Shown here piece after piece: positions 1 to 8,531 of a stretch of DNA of 64,000 nt. The stretch's first letter is position 1; the number at the start of each line of letters is the position of its first letter. Made by a program: the position numbers and the translations under genes. The DNA lies in assembly GCF_020400605.1 (NCBI RefSeq), contig NZ_JAINRD010000003.1, positions 62,001 to 126,000 on the forward strand, written 5' to 3'. The notes under the pieces are model-generated. The model was given only the letters and a program-made list of their open reading frames with translations, was not told the DNA's origin and did not search any database. This DNA comes from Streptomyces aculeolatus (GTDB taxonomy: Bacteria; Actinomycetota; Actinomycetes; Streptomycetales; Streptomycetaceae).

Positions 1-3000
1 GTCCGCGGCTGCGGCGACCCCGTGGACATGGCGACGGGCAAGATGTTCCTGACGCAGACCGACGTCGAACTGCCGGGCGCGCTGCCGCTGGTGTTCACCC
101 GCCGGGCGGAGTCGGGCTACCTGGCCGGCCGCTGGTTCGGCCCTGCCTGGACCTCCACCGCCGACCAGCGGGTGGAGGCGGAGGACGACGGCGTCGTCTT
201 CGTCTCGGAGGACGGGCTGCTGCTGAAGTACCCGCATCCCGCCGGCACCGACGACGACGTCATGCCCGAGGAGGGGCCCCGCTGGCCGCTGCGGCGCCTC
301 GAAAATGGCGGCTACCTCGTCACCGACCCCGGCACCGGCCACACCCGCCGCTTCGCCCCGCCGGCGGACCACGACGTGCTCGGCCCCGGCGTCGCCCGCA
401 TCGAGCAGGTGTCGGACCGCGACGGCCACACCCTCGACTTCGACTACGGCGAGGACGGCGCCCCGGCCGGCATCCGGCACTCCGGCGGCTACCACCTCAA
501 GATCACCACCGCCGGGGACCGCATCACCGCCCTGGCCGTCGCGCGCGCCGCCGACGACGGCTCCGGCGTCACCGTCAAGAGCTTCGCCTACGACGAGGAC
601 GGCAACCTCACCGAGGACGTCAACTCCTCGGGCCTGCCGCTGGTCTTCACCTACGACGAGCGGCTGCGCATCACCTCCTGGACCGACCGCAACAGCCGCC
701 GCTACACCTACACGTACGACGAGCACGACCGCTGCATCGCGCAGCGCGGCGAGTCCGGCGTCCTGGCCCTCGTCCTCGCCTACGACGGCGCCGACCCCGC
801 GTGGCCGGGCGCGCGCGTCACCACGCTCACCACCCCCGAGGGCGCCGCCACCCGCTTCGTGATCAACGAGAACTCCGAGGTCGTCGCCGAGATCGACGCG
901 GTCGGTGCGGTGTCGCGCACCGAGTACGACGCCCACCACCACGTCGTCTCCGAGACCGACGCCCTCGGCCACACCACGCGCTACACCAACGACCCGGGCG
1001 GCCGGCCGACGCTGGTGGTCCACCCGGACGGCACGGAGTCGGAACTGGCGTACTCCGCCCTGGGCAGGCTCACCTCGCTGCGGCTCACCGACGGCGCCGC
1101 CTGGTTCTGGGAGTACGACGCCCAGGGGCGCTGCACGTCGGTCACCGACCCGGCCGGTGCCGTCACGCGCTACGAGTACGACGAGTTCGGGCACCTCGCC
1201 GGGATCACCGATCCGCTGGGCCAGTCGACGAGCGTCAAGTGCGACGCCGCGGGGCTGCCGCTGACCATCGCCACCTCGACCGGCCGCCGCATCGTCCGGC
1301 GCCACGACGCCTTCGGCCGGGTGCGGGAGGTGGCCGACCAGCACGGCGCCGTCACCCGGCTGCGGTGGACGGTGGAGGGCAGGCTCGCCGGCCGTATCGG
1401 ACCGGACGGCGCGCGGGAGGCCTGGGAGTACGACGGCGAGGGCAACTGCACCGGCCACCGCGACGCGCAGGGCGGCACCACGCGCTACGAGTACACCCAC
1501 TTCGACCTCCTCGCCGCCCGCAGCAACCCCGACGGGGCGACGTACCGGTACAGCTACGACCCGCTGCTGCGGCTGACCGCGGTGGCCGACCCCGAGGGCC
1601 GGGAGTGGACGTACGAGTACGACCCGGCCGGCAACCTCACCGCCGAGACCGACTTCCACGGCGTCCGCATCGCCTACGGCCACGACGCCGCCGGCCGGAT
1701 GTCGTCGCGGACCAACCCGCTCGGCCAGACCGTGGAGTTCGAGCGGGACTGGACCGGCCAGATCGTGGCCAAGCGCGTCGACGGCGCGGCCACGACGTTC
1801 GAGCACGACCCGCTGGGCAGGCTGCTCCGCGCCACCGCACCCGGCTGCGACCTGCGGCGCACCCATGACGTACTGGGCAGGCTGACGGCCGAGACGGTCA
1901 ACGGCCGCACGCTCACCCTCGCCCACGACGCCGTCGGCCGGCCCACGGAGCGCGTCACGCCCGGCGGCAGGCGTACCCGCTACGGCTACGACGAGACGGG
2001 GCAGCGCACCGCGGTGGACTTCGCCGGCCACGCCATCCGGTCGGCCTTCGACGCCGCGGGCCGGGAGACGACGCGGTCCCTCGACGACGCCCTCCTCCTC
2101 GACAACGCCTGGGACGCGGCGGGCCGCCTCGGCGAGCAGCGGGTGCGTACGCCCGCGGACGACGTGCTGCGGCGCCGGTACGACTACCGGGCGGACGGCC
2201 ACCTCGTCCACGTCGAGGACGGCGACCGCGGCTCCCGCCGCTTCCGGCTGGACCCCGTCGGCCGGGTCACCGGCGTCGAGGCGGCCGGCTGGCGCGAGGA
2301 GTACGCGTACGACGCCGCCGGCAACCAGACGCGGGCGTCCTGGCCCGAGCAGGGGGACCCCGACGCCCAGGGGGCGCGTGAGCTGGACGGCGGCCGGCTC
2401 GTCGGCGCGGGCCGGATCCGCTACACGTACGACGCCGCCGGACGCGTCACCGTACGCACCAGGTCGCGGCTCTCGCGCAAGCCGGAGGTCTGGCGCTACG
2501 AGTGGGACGCGGAGGACCGGATCACCGCCGTCACCACCCCCGACGGCACCGTCTGGCGCTACCTCTACGACCCGTTCGGCCGCCGCCTCGCCAAGCGGCG
2601 GATGGCGCCCGACGGCTCCGGCATCGCGGAGGAGATCCTCTTCACCTGGGACGAGAACACCCTGGTGGAGCAGACCACGGTGACCGCGGGCGGGCCCCAT
2701 CAGACCACCCTGACCTGGGAGTACGACGGGCTGCAGCCCGTCGCGCAGGCGGAGCGGCTGACGGACGCCGCCACGCAGGAGGAGATCGACTCCCGCTTCT
2801 TCGCCATCGTCACCGACCTCGTCGGGGCACCCACAGAACTGGTCGATCCGCGCGGGGAGATCGCCTGGCAGGCCCGGCGCACGGTCTGGGGCCACACCCG
2901 CTGGCCGGCCGGCTCCGCCGGCTACACGCCGCTGCGCTTCCCGGGTCAGTACTTCGACCCGGAGACGGGGCTGCACTACAACTGCCAGCGCTACTACGAC

Positions 3001-3522
3001 CCGGACACCGCGCGCTACGCGAGCCCCGACCCCCTCGGGCTCACCCCGGCGCCCAACCCGTACACCTACGTCCACAACCCGCACACGTGGTTCGATCCGC
3101 TGGGCCTCACCCCCTGCTTCATCGGCCCGCTCGACCACGTCGCCCTCGGCCGCAGCACCCGCGGCGGCCTCCAGGTGCAGGACTTCGCCGAAGTGGTGCA
3201 GGCCCGGCACTTCATGGACCCGGCGTTCGCCGCCACCTGGCAGGACGAGGTGGTCAACGCGATCGCCCGGGTGGGCCGCGGCGAGGGCCGCATCTCCTTC
3301 ATGCTCGACGGCCTGCCCGCCGCGGGCGGCGGCCCGGCGCGGGCGCTGAACAGGGCGCTGACCGACGCGGGCGGGCTCCACCTGGCGGACGACGCGTTCG
3401 CCAACGGGCGCATCTTCGCCACCCAGTGGGAGCTCATCCAGGTCCACAAGGCCGGCCTTATGGATAAGGTCGACTTCTACCGCTGGAACAGGAAGTTCGA
3501 CGAATGGAGGCCCGTTACGTGA
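1..3522 (+). CDS. Rhs/YD-repeat polymorphic toxin, 5'-truncated by the window edge
   Basis: The reading frame is open from base 1, so the start codon and any N-terminal delivery domain lie upstream. The first codons read CGDPVDMATGKMFLTQTDV, the usual entry into the Rhs shell region. Dozens of YD repeats follow (YDEHDR, YDAAGR, YDPFGR types) over about 900 residues, forming the encapsulating shell. The Rhs core ends near residues 980-1045 with FPGQYFDPETGLHYN and a WFDPLGL motif, after which such proteins switch to a variable toxin tip. The tip here is about 130 residues, contains GRISFMLDGLP and ATQWELIQVHKAGLMD, and ends KFDEWRPVT. I do not recognise its toxic activity. The next gene starts inside this stop codon, as expected for a toxin-immunity pair. 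Confidence 0.9.
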   Translation, partial: VRGCGDPVDMATGKMFLTQTDVELPGALPLVFTRRAESGYLAGRWFGPAWTSTADQRVEAEDDGVVFVSEDGLLLKYPHPAGTDDDVMPEEGPRWPLRRLENGGYLVTDPGTGHTRRFAPPADHDVLGPGVARIEQVSDRDGHTLDFDYGEDGAPAGIRHSGGYHLKITTAGDRITALAVARAADDGSGVTVKSFAYDEDGNLTEDVNSSGLPLVFTYDERLRITSWTDRNSRRYTYTYDEHDRCIAQRGESGVLALVLAYDGADPAWPGARVTTLTTPEGAATRFVINENSEVVAEIDAVGAVSRTEYDAHHHVVSETDALGHTTRYTNDPGGRPTLVVHPDGTESELAYSALGRLTSLRLTDGAAWFWEYDAQGRCTSVTDPAGAVTRYEYDEFGHLAGITDPLGQSTSVKCDAAGLPLTIATSTGRRIVRRHDAFGRVREVADQHGAVTRLRWTVEGRLAGRIGPDGAREAWEYDGEGNCTGHRDAQGGTTRYEYTHFDLLAARSNPDGATYRYSYDPLLRLTAVADPEGREWTYEYDPAGNLTAETDFHGVRIAYGHDAAGRMSSRTNPLGQTVEFERDWTGQIVAKRVDGAATTFEHDPLGRLLRATAPGCDLRRTHDVLGRLTAETVNGRTLTLAHDAVGRPTERVTPGGRRTRYGYDETGQRTAVDFAGHAIRSAFDAAGRETTRSLDDALLLDNAWDAAGRLGEQRVRTPADDVLRRRYDYRADGHLVHVEDGDRGSRRFRLDPVGRVTGVEAAGWREEYAYDAAGNQTRASWPEQGDPDAQGARELDGGRLVGAGRIRYTYDAAGRVTVRTRSRLSRKPEVWRYEWDAEDRITAVTTPDGTVWRYLYDPFGRRLAKRRMAPDGSGIAEEILFTWDENTLVEQTTVTAGGPHQTTLTWEYDGLQPVAQAERLTDAATQEEIDSRFFAIVTDLVGAPTELVDPRGEIAWQARRTVWGHTRWPAGSAGYTPLRFPGQYFDPETGLHYNCQRYYDPDTARYASPDPLGLTPAPNPYTYVHNPHTWFDPLGLTPCFIGPLDHVALGRSTRGGLQVQDFAEVVQARHFMDPAFAATWQDEVVNAIARVGRGEGRISFMLDGLPAAGGGPARALNRALTDAGGLHLADDAFANGRIFATQWELIQVHKAGLMDKVDFYRWNRKFDEWRPVT

Positions 3523-3965
3523 CGACGGAACGGCGGGAAGAAGCGGAGCCCGACTTCCGGGACGACCGTCACTTCGGGCTGCTGGTCTACCGGCCCAACT
3601 ACCCGTGCGCGGTCTTCCGCGGCACTCCGCCGCTGGAAGACCTGGACGTGGACGACACCCTCGTGGTGCGGGACATCCTCTTCTCCGACCTGTGGCGCAT
3701 CTCCAGCTGGAACGACCTCGGCCCCGTCCACCTGCGCAGGGCCGCGCCGGCGGAGCGGGAGACCCTGGCCGGGCGGCTCGGGGAGATCCGCCCGGGGCAC
3801 GGGATCTACCTGCTGGAGGCCGGCTCCCTGGAGACGTACGTCATCGCCGGCGGTGTCACCTGGGCGGACTACGAGCTGGAGTCGCCCCTCCAGGACAGCC
3901 CGCTGCTCGCCCGCGCCGCGGACCGGCGCCCCCCGGTCGACGGAGTCATCCGGTACGGGAGCTGA
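3519..3965 (+). CDS. Candidate immunity protein for the upstream Rhs toxin
   Basis: A 148-residue soluble, acidic protein with no signal peptide. I chose GTG at 3519 because GGAGG lies at 3506-3510, 8 nt upstream, and the GTGA overlaps the toxin stop. An in-frame ATG at 3504 has no ribosome binding site. The protein carries the motifs FGLLVYRPNYPCAVFRG and DLWRISSWNDLGPVHL. I cannot assign it to a named immunity family. Its function is inferred from position: immunity genes almost always follow the Rhs C-terminal tip and are translationally coupled to it. Confidence 0.75.
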   Translation: MTTERREEAEPDFRDDRHFGLLVYRPNYPCAVFRGTPPLEDLDVDDTLVVRDILFSDLWRISSWNDLGPVHLRRAAPAERETLAGRLGEIRPGHGIYLLEAGSLETYVIAGGVTWADYELESPLQDSPLLARAADRRPPVDGVIRYGS

Positions 3966-4003
3966 CGGCGCAGCGCCCGCGGCCCCCGGCGGGTCCGCGC
4001 CGC

Positions 4004-4387
4004 TCAGTCAGCGCGGCGGAAGCGGAACACGGTGTCGCCGGGGGCGCCGGTCGGGGCGGCCCGCATCGTGTCGCCGTCGACCTCCACGTCCAGGCTCACC
4101 GGGACGTCGACCGTGAGGCACGAGTTCGCGCCGGCGAACGCGATGCGGAAGCCGTCGTCGCCGGTGGCCTCGACGGAGGCGCCGCCGCACAGGCTCGACG
4201 GAGACGTGCCGAGCGTGGCCTCGCCGCCGTCGACCCTGATCATCGCGTGCTCCCCGAAGTGCGCGAAGCCGGCCGGCTGCGCCCCCTCCGCCGCCCACTC
4301 GCCGGTGACCGGGTCCAGCTCGTCCGAGCCGGAGCACCCCGCCGTCAAAGCGATCACGACGGCGCTGCCCGCCAGTATGCGACGCAT
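4004..4387 (-). CDS. Small secreted lipoprotein
   Basis: A 127-residue protein with a short charged N-terminus (MRRILAG), a hydrophobic stretch and a lipobox LTAGC, so it is predicted to be lipid-anchored outside the membrane. ATG 4387 was chosen over a GTG five codons upstream because a G-rich ribosome binding site (GGGGGG) precedes it. The mature part has two cysteines (SLCGGAS and NSCLTV) that could form a disulfide. It alternates polar and beta-prone residues and ends VFRFRRAD, suggesting a small beta-rich domain. No family is recognised. It converges with the toxin-immunity pair. Confidence 0.75.
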   Translation of the reverse strand: MRRILAGSAVVIALTAGCSGSDELDPVTGEWAAEGAQPAGFAHFGEHAMIRVDGGEATLGTSPSSLCGGASVEATGDDGFRIAFAGANSCLTVDVPVSLDVEVDGDTMRAAPTGAPGDTVFRFRRAD

Positions 4388-4427
4388 CAGAAAACCCCCC
4401 ACAAGGCCGCCGCCAGCCTACGCGGGG

Positions 4428-4883
4428 TCAGCGCTCCCGCGGCACCCGGATCAGCGTCTGCTGGCCGTTGGCGACGAGCTTGGGTGTGCCCTCGTCGCGG
4501 CGCCCGAACACCTCCAGCCCGCACACCGTCAGGGTCCGCCCCGGCTTCAGCACCGTCCCCACCGCCTCCAGGTGGTCGCCGACGGCCGGCGCGAGGAGGT
4601 TGATCTTGTACTCGACGGTGAGGACGTCGGCGTCTTCGGGGAACAGGGTGTACGCGGCGTACCCGCCCGCGCTGTCCGCGATCGCACTCGTGGCGCCCGC
4701 GTGGAAGTAGCCGTTCTGCTGGGTGACTTCGGGCCTGCCCGGCAGCACGATGTGCACCACGCCCGGCGCGATGCGGGAGATCCGCGCCCCGAGGTGGCTC
4801 ATCAGCCCCTGCCGGCCGAAGCTCTCCAGCACCCGCTTGCGCACCGCCGGGCTCGCTTCCCCGGACTGCGACTCGTCCTCCAC
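4428..4883 (-). CDS. PaaI-family hotdog thioesterase
   Basis: A 151-residue single hotdog domain, the usual length for PaaI-type acyl-CoA thioesterases. The diagnostic region reads NGYFHAGATSAIADSAGGYAA, matching the H-G-x-x-x-x-x-x-D active-site motif of the family. It is followed by the long strands TVEYKINLLAPAVGD and GRTLTVCGLEVFGR. Start GTG 4883 follows GGAGGAGGAG by a short spacer; the frame stays open far upstream but has no supported start there. Probably cytoplasmic, hydrolysing an aromatic or short-chain acyl-CoA; substrate unknown. It is divergent from the TAT-exported gene at 5036. Confidence 0.85.
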   Translation of the reverse strand: MEDESQSGEASPAVRKRVLESFGRQGLMSHLGARISRIAPGVVHIVLPGRPEVTQQNGYFHAGATSAIADSAGGYAAYTLFPEDADVLTVEYKINLLAPAVGDHLEAVGTVLKPGRTLTVCGLEVFGRRDEGTPKLVANGQQTLIRVPRER

Positions 4884-4968
4884 GGCTCTCCTCCTCCGGC
4901 AGCGCGGCACGGCCGCCGGCTCCTCGTCGAACGGGCGTCGGTGGTGCGCAGCGTATCGACGCCGCCCC

Positions 4969-4997
4969 TTGTCAGATGCGATTCCCACGTGAGAATC
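4969..4997 (+). promoter_or_regulatory. Candidate promoter with 18-bp palindrome before the 5036 gene
   Basis: A -35-like TTGTCA (4969-4974) is followed after 17 nt by AGAATC. The -10 region lies in a near-perfect palindrome GATTCCCAC/GTGAGAATC (4980-4997, one mismatched pair, centre CACGTG). The site sits in the divergent gap between the thioesterase and the TAT-exported protein, and the 5036 gene has a CAGGAG ribosome binding site. The palindrome and its overlap with the promoter are seen in the sequence. The binding regulator is unknown. Confidence 0.45.
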
Positions 4998-5035
4998 CAC
5001 AGAGACAGCCACCTCACGGACCGCAGGAGCGCCGT

Positions 5036-6460
5036 ATGACCTCTTCGCACCGTCTGTCCCGCCGCCATCTCCTCGGCGCCTCCGCCGCGTTCGGCGCCGC
5101 CGGCGCGGCCTCGGCCCTCGGCCTGCCGGCCGCCACCGCACGCGCCGCGAGCCCGGCGGCCGCCGCCGGCGGGGTCGTGCCCATCGACTGGGCCCGCCTC
5201 GGCCAGTACGGCGCGAACGACGCCGCGGGGCGGCGGGTCAAGGCGATCCTGGCGGGCAGCTCGCGCTACCTCATCGGCCCCTGGTACGCCGGGACCTACC
5301 GCACGTACCTCCCGGACGGCTACATCGACCTCCGCGGCACCGACGAGCGCGCCATCCGCCTGCCCGCCATGGCCGCCGTCGCCGCGACCACCGCCCTGGT
5401 CAGCGGCGTCTACGACCCCCGCACCCTCTCCGCCGCCAACGCCACCGTCCGCACCCGCAACCTCGTCCGCACCCTCGCGGCCCGGCACCTGGCCAACAAC
5501 ACCGATCCCGCGACCCGTTGGGGCAACACCTGGCAGAGCGCCCTGTGGGCGTACTACACCGCCCTCGCCGGCTGGCTCTTCTGGGACGAGCTGGACGGCC
5601 GGGAGCGCGGCCACCTCGCCGCGATGACGGCGTGGGAGGCGGACCGGCTCACCACCGGCAACGACGTCCACCTCATCGGCACCTCCGGCGAACAGCTCTA
5701 CGAGAAGCGCCGCGACGGCACCGCGGTCACCCCCGGCGACAGCAAGGCGGAGGAGGACAACTGGAGCGCCGCCGTCCTCTCCCTGGCCGAGGCGATGATG
5801 CCCGGCGACCCGCGCGCCCCCGGCTGGGCCCGCCGCAACATCGAGCTGCTGCTGGCCGCCGCCGCCTGCCCCGCGGACCTCACGGGGAGCGAGACGGTCA
5901 ACGGCATCGAGCTGGCCACCTGGCTCCAGGGCACGAACATCGCCGACGACGGCACCCTCGACAACCACCACATCCTGCACCCCCTCTACATGGTCGCGTT
6001 CGACCAGAGCCTCTACGAGGGCTTCGTCTACGGCCTCGCCGGCCGCCCTGCCCCGCGCGCCGCGCTCCACAACATCAACCGCGTCTACTCCGCGCTCGTC
6101 GACCTGCCGTTCACCGCGCCCGACGGCACCACGAAGACCATCTACCAGCCGGGCAGCGGCGAGATCCACTACCCGGAGGGCAACGACTGGGGCACCCACT
6201 TCCCCTTCTACTTCGGCAACTTCGACCTCCTGGTCTCCCTCACGGCCCAGGACACGGGCATCGACCCGGCCGCCGCCTCGTGGGAGCGCCACCACAACGA
6301 GGAGCAGCTGAGGATGATGTCCCGCTTCGACGACGGCCGCACGTACGGGGCGTCCGGCGAGAACACGTACTACGGGCGGGAACACCGCATCGGCGCGATG
6401 GCGGGCCAGGCGTACTGGACCCTGCACCTGGCCCGGAAGGACAAGCTGCACTTCGCGTAG
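5036..6460 (+). CDS. TAT-exported protein, possible alpha/alpha-toroid carbohydrate-active enzyme
   Basis: A 474-residue protein starting at ATG 5036 after CAGGAG. The N-terminus has a twin-arginine signal (LSRRHLLG), an Ala/Gly-rich hydrophobic core and an AxA cleavage region (ATARAAS). The mature part is helical and rich in aromatic residues, with WGNTWQSALWAYYTALAGWL, NGIELATWLQGTNIADDG, NHHILHPLYM and PEGNDWGTHFPFYF. The paired His and Trp/Tyr motifs are reminiscent of helical polysaccharide lyases or toroid glycosidases, but I cannot assign a family. It lies directly upstream of a secreted fucosidase, which suggests extracellular glycan breakdown. A terminator hairpin follows. Confidence 0.8.
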   Translation: MTSSHRLSRRHLLGASAAFGAAGAASALGLPAATARAASPAAAAGGVVPIDWARLGQYGANDAAGRRVKAILAGSSRYLIGPWYAGTYRTYLPDGYIDLRGTDERAIRLPAMAAVAATTALVSGVYDPRTLSAANATVRTRNLVRTLAARHLANNTDPATRWGNTWQSALWAYYTALAGWLFWDELDGRERGHLAAMTAWEADRLTTGNDVHLIGTSGEQLYEKRRDGTAVTPGDSKAEEDNWSAAVLSLAEAMMPGDPRAPGWARRNIELLLAAAACPADLTGSETVNGIELATWLQGTNIADDGTLDNHHILHPLYMVAFDQSLYEGFVYGLAGRPAPRAALHNINRVYSALVDLPFTAPDGTTKTIYQPGSGEIHYPEGNDWGTHFPFYFGNFDLLVSLTAQDTGIDPAAASWERHHNEEQLRMMSRFDDGRTYGASGENTYYGREHRIGAMAGQAYWTLHLARKDKLHFA

Positions 6461-6478
6461 CCCGGGCCGGGTCGGGTA

Positions 6479-6506
6479 CTGCGGGGGTCCCAACGGGCCC
6501 CCGCAG
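6479..6506 (+). terminator. Rho-independent-type hairpin after the 5036 gene
   Basis: Strong GC stem: 9 bp (6479-6487 with 6498-6506), a one-base bulge at 6488, 3 bp more, and an AAC loop. There is no clear T-tract, which is usual in Streptomyces. It lies 18 nt after the stop codon. Confidence 0.7.
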
Positions 6507-6573
6507 GACGATACATAGGACCTCTCTCTCCTAACTCGCAGCCAGCGCACGCGAATTGGCCTTACGCCGTCCA

Positions 6574-6618
6574 TTGACATCCGATGTATCCGTTCCTACC
6601 TTCCGGGTCATCCGATGA
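6574..6618 (+). promoter_or_regulatory. Fucosidase promoter with two palindromic operators 31 bp apart
   Basis: TTGACA (6574-6579), a 17-nt spacer and TACCTT (6597-6602) form a good sigma-70-type promoter. The perfect palindrome ACATC-C-GATGT (6577-6587) covers the end of the -35. A second, TCATC-C-GATGA (6608-6618), lies just downstream of the -10. Their centres (6582 and 6613) are 31 bp apart, about three helical turns, so two regulator dimers could bind the same face. The layout fits a repressor of a sugar-inducible gene. The regulator is not encoded nearby. Confidence 0.65.
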
Positions 6619-6630
6619 ATTGGAGCTGCG

Positions 6631-8481
6631 ATGCGCACCCCTCGCCCCCGCGCCAAGCGGAGAGTCACCGCACTGCCCCTGCTCGTCGCCGCGGCGCTCG
6701 CCGCCGCCGCCCTGCCCGCCGCGACCCCCGCCGCCGGCGCCGCCGGAGCCGCGGCGCCGCCCGCGGCCGGCCCCGGGACCGACCACGCCGTGGACGACCC
6801 GTTCGCCTCCGACCGCACGAGCTGGTTCCGGCAGGACCGGTTCGGGATGTTCATCCACTTCGGCGCCTACTCCAACCTGGAGGGCGAGTACACCCGTCCC
6901 GACGGCACCGTCTGCCGCGACGCCGAGTGGATCAAGCGGCAGTGCGACATCCCGACCGACGCGTACGAGAAGCAGGCCGCGACGTTCGACCCCGCGGACT
7001 TCGACGCCGAGGCCGTCGTCGGCGCGGCCAAGGACGCCGGGATGCGGTACATCGTCATCACCTCGAAGCACCACGACGGCTACGCGATGTGGCCGACGAA
7101 GGTCAACTCGTGGAACCTGCGGGACCACTCGGCCTTCGACAAGCGCCGGGACATCATGGCCGAGCTGAAGACGGCGGCGAAGAAGGCGGGCATCAAGCTC
7201 GGCTTCTACTACTCGATCTGGGACTGGCACGACCCGGACTTCGCCGACCCGGCCACCTTCCCGCGCTACGAAAAGCGCATGTACGCCCAGCTCGAGGAGC
7301 TGGTGAGGAAGTACGACCCCGCGCTGCTGTGGTTCGACGGCGAGTGGGAGACGGACCGGCCGAACAACCCCTGGACCGCGCAGGACGGCGAGCGCCTGGA
7401 GACGTACCTGCGCGGGCTCGACCCGGACCTCGTCGTCAACAACCGCGTCGGCAAGCGCCGGGTGACCGACGGCGACTACGGCACCCCGGAGCAGGAGATC
7501 CCCGGCGCGCCGGTCGACGGGCAGCTGTGGGAGTCGTGCATGACCCTCAACGGCCACTGGGGGTACGCCCGTTACGACGAGAACTGGAAGTCCGGCGCCT
7601 CCCTGGTACGCAACCTGCTCTCCACCGCCGCCCGCAGCGGCAACTACCTGCTCAACGTCGGCCCCGACGCCCGCGGCCGCATTCCCGCGCCTTCCGTCCA
7701 GCGGCTCGGGGAGATGGGCGACTGGCTGCGTACCGCCGGCCAGGGCGAGGCCGTCTACGGTGCGGGGTTCGGCGGGCTCGTCGAACAGCCCGGCTGGGGC
7801 ACCGTCAGCCGCAAGGGCGACAAGCTCTACGCGGCCGTCACCGCCTGGCCCGCGGCCGGCGGCTCCCTGCCTCTCAAGGCGCGTACCGGCATCGACGTCA
7901 CGGCGGCCCGCGTGCTCGGCTCCGACCAGGAGGTGGCGGTCGCGAAGACGGCCGACGGCTTCGACCTCACCCCCGCCGGCGCCGCCACCAACGACGCCGC
8001 GACCGTCATCGAGCTGACCGTCGACCCCGGCCCGACGGCCGCGCCGGGCAGCGGCACGGGCCTGAGGCAGGAGGTCTTCGACAACCCCGCGCTGTCCGGC
8101 TCGCCGAAGGTCACCCGCACGGACCCGGCGGTCAACCACTCCTGGAAGTACACGGGCTCACCCGCGGCGGACATCCCGGCCGACGGCTTCGGCATCCGCT
8201 GGACGGGCACCGTCGAACCGCGCCGCACCGAGACGTACACCCTGACCACGGTCTCGGACGACAACGTACGGGTCTGGCTCGACGGCGAACTGGTCATCGA
8301 CAACTGGACCCCGCACAACGTGACCGTCGACAAGGCGGAGGTCGCCCTGAAGGCGGGCACGCGCCACGCCATCAAGGTCGAGTACGCGGAGCAGACGGGC
8401 GACGCCCACATGAAACTGCTCTGGTCCAGCCCGGGCCAGCCCCAGCAGATAATCCCCCGGCACCAGCTCTACCCGAACTGA
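6631..8481 (+). CDS. Secreted GH29 alpha-L-fucosidase with C-terminal PA14 domain
   Basis: A 616-residue protein; ATG 6631 follows GGAG by 5 nt. A basic N-terminus and an Ala-rich hydrophobic segment form a signal peptide to about residue 38. The GH29 domain (about 55-400) shows FGMFIHFGAYS, ITSKHHDGYAMW and YYSIWDW. LLWFDGEWE carries the expected catalytic nucleophile Asp236. After a beta-rich linker, residues about 470-615 form a PA14-like domain (DDNVRVWLDGELVIDNW, GDAHMKLLW), which in this family usually binds carbohydrate. It should cleave terminal alpha-L-fucose from glycans outside the cell. It has its own promoter with a pair of operators and a terminator. Confidence 0.93.
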   Translation: MRTPRPRAKRRVTALPLLVAAALAAAALPAATPAAGAAGAAAPPAAGPGTDHAVDDPFASDRTSWFRQDRFGMFIHFGAYSNLEGEYTRPDGTVCRDAEWIKRQCDIPTDAYEKQAATFDPADFDAEAVVGAAKDAGMRYIVITSKHHDGYAMWPTKVNSWNLRDHSAFDKRRDIMAELKTAAKKAGIKLGFYYSIWDWHDPDFADPATFPRYEKRMYAQLEELVRKYDPALLWFDGEWETDRPNNPWTAQDGERLETYLRGLDPDLVVNNRVGKRRVTDGDYGTPEQEIPGAPVDGQLWESCMTLNGHWGYARYDENWKSGASLVRNLLSTAARSGNYLLNVGPDARGRIPAPSVQRLGEMGDWLRTAGQGEAVYGAGFGGLVEQPGWGTVSRKGDKLYAAVTAWPAAGGSLPLKARTGIDVTAARVLGSDQEVAVAKTADGFDLTPAGAATNDAATVIELTVDPGPTAAPGSGTGLRQEVFDNPALSGSPKVTRTDPAVNHSWKYTGSPAADIPADGFGIRWTGTVEPRRTETYTLTTVSDDNVRVWLDGELVIDNWTPHNVTVDKAEVALKAGTRHAIKVEYAEQTGDAHMKLLWSSPGQPQQIIPRHQLYPN

Positions 8482-8496
8482 CCCAGGCAGCCCCGG

Positions 8497-8523
8497 GACG
8501 CCCCGCCCGAACAGCGGGGCGTC
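8497..8523. terminator. Bidirectional terminator between fucosidase and catabolic operon
   Basis: Perfect 10-bp stem (8497-8506 with 8514-8523) and a 7-nt loop, between two convergent stop codons (8481 plus strand, 8532 minus strand). It can serve both transcripts. Confidence 0.75.
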
Positions 8524-8531
8524 TCAGCCGG

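Noticed and set aside
305..3467. Long plus-strand open frames in other phases across the Rhs gene (for example 801-1868 and 2502-3467)
   Set aside because: Arg/Pro/Ala-rich translations without domain motifs; shadows of the YD-repeat gene caused by high GC.
4802..6580. 592-codon minus-strand frame opposite the TAT-exported gene
   Set aside because: Low-complexity Val/Gly/Arg translation, antisense to a gene with signal peptide and ribosome binding site.
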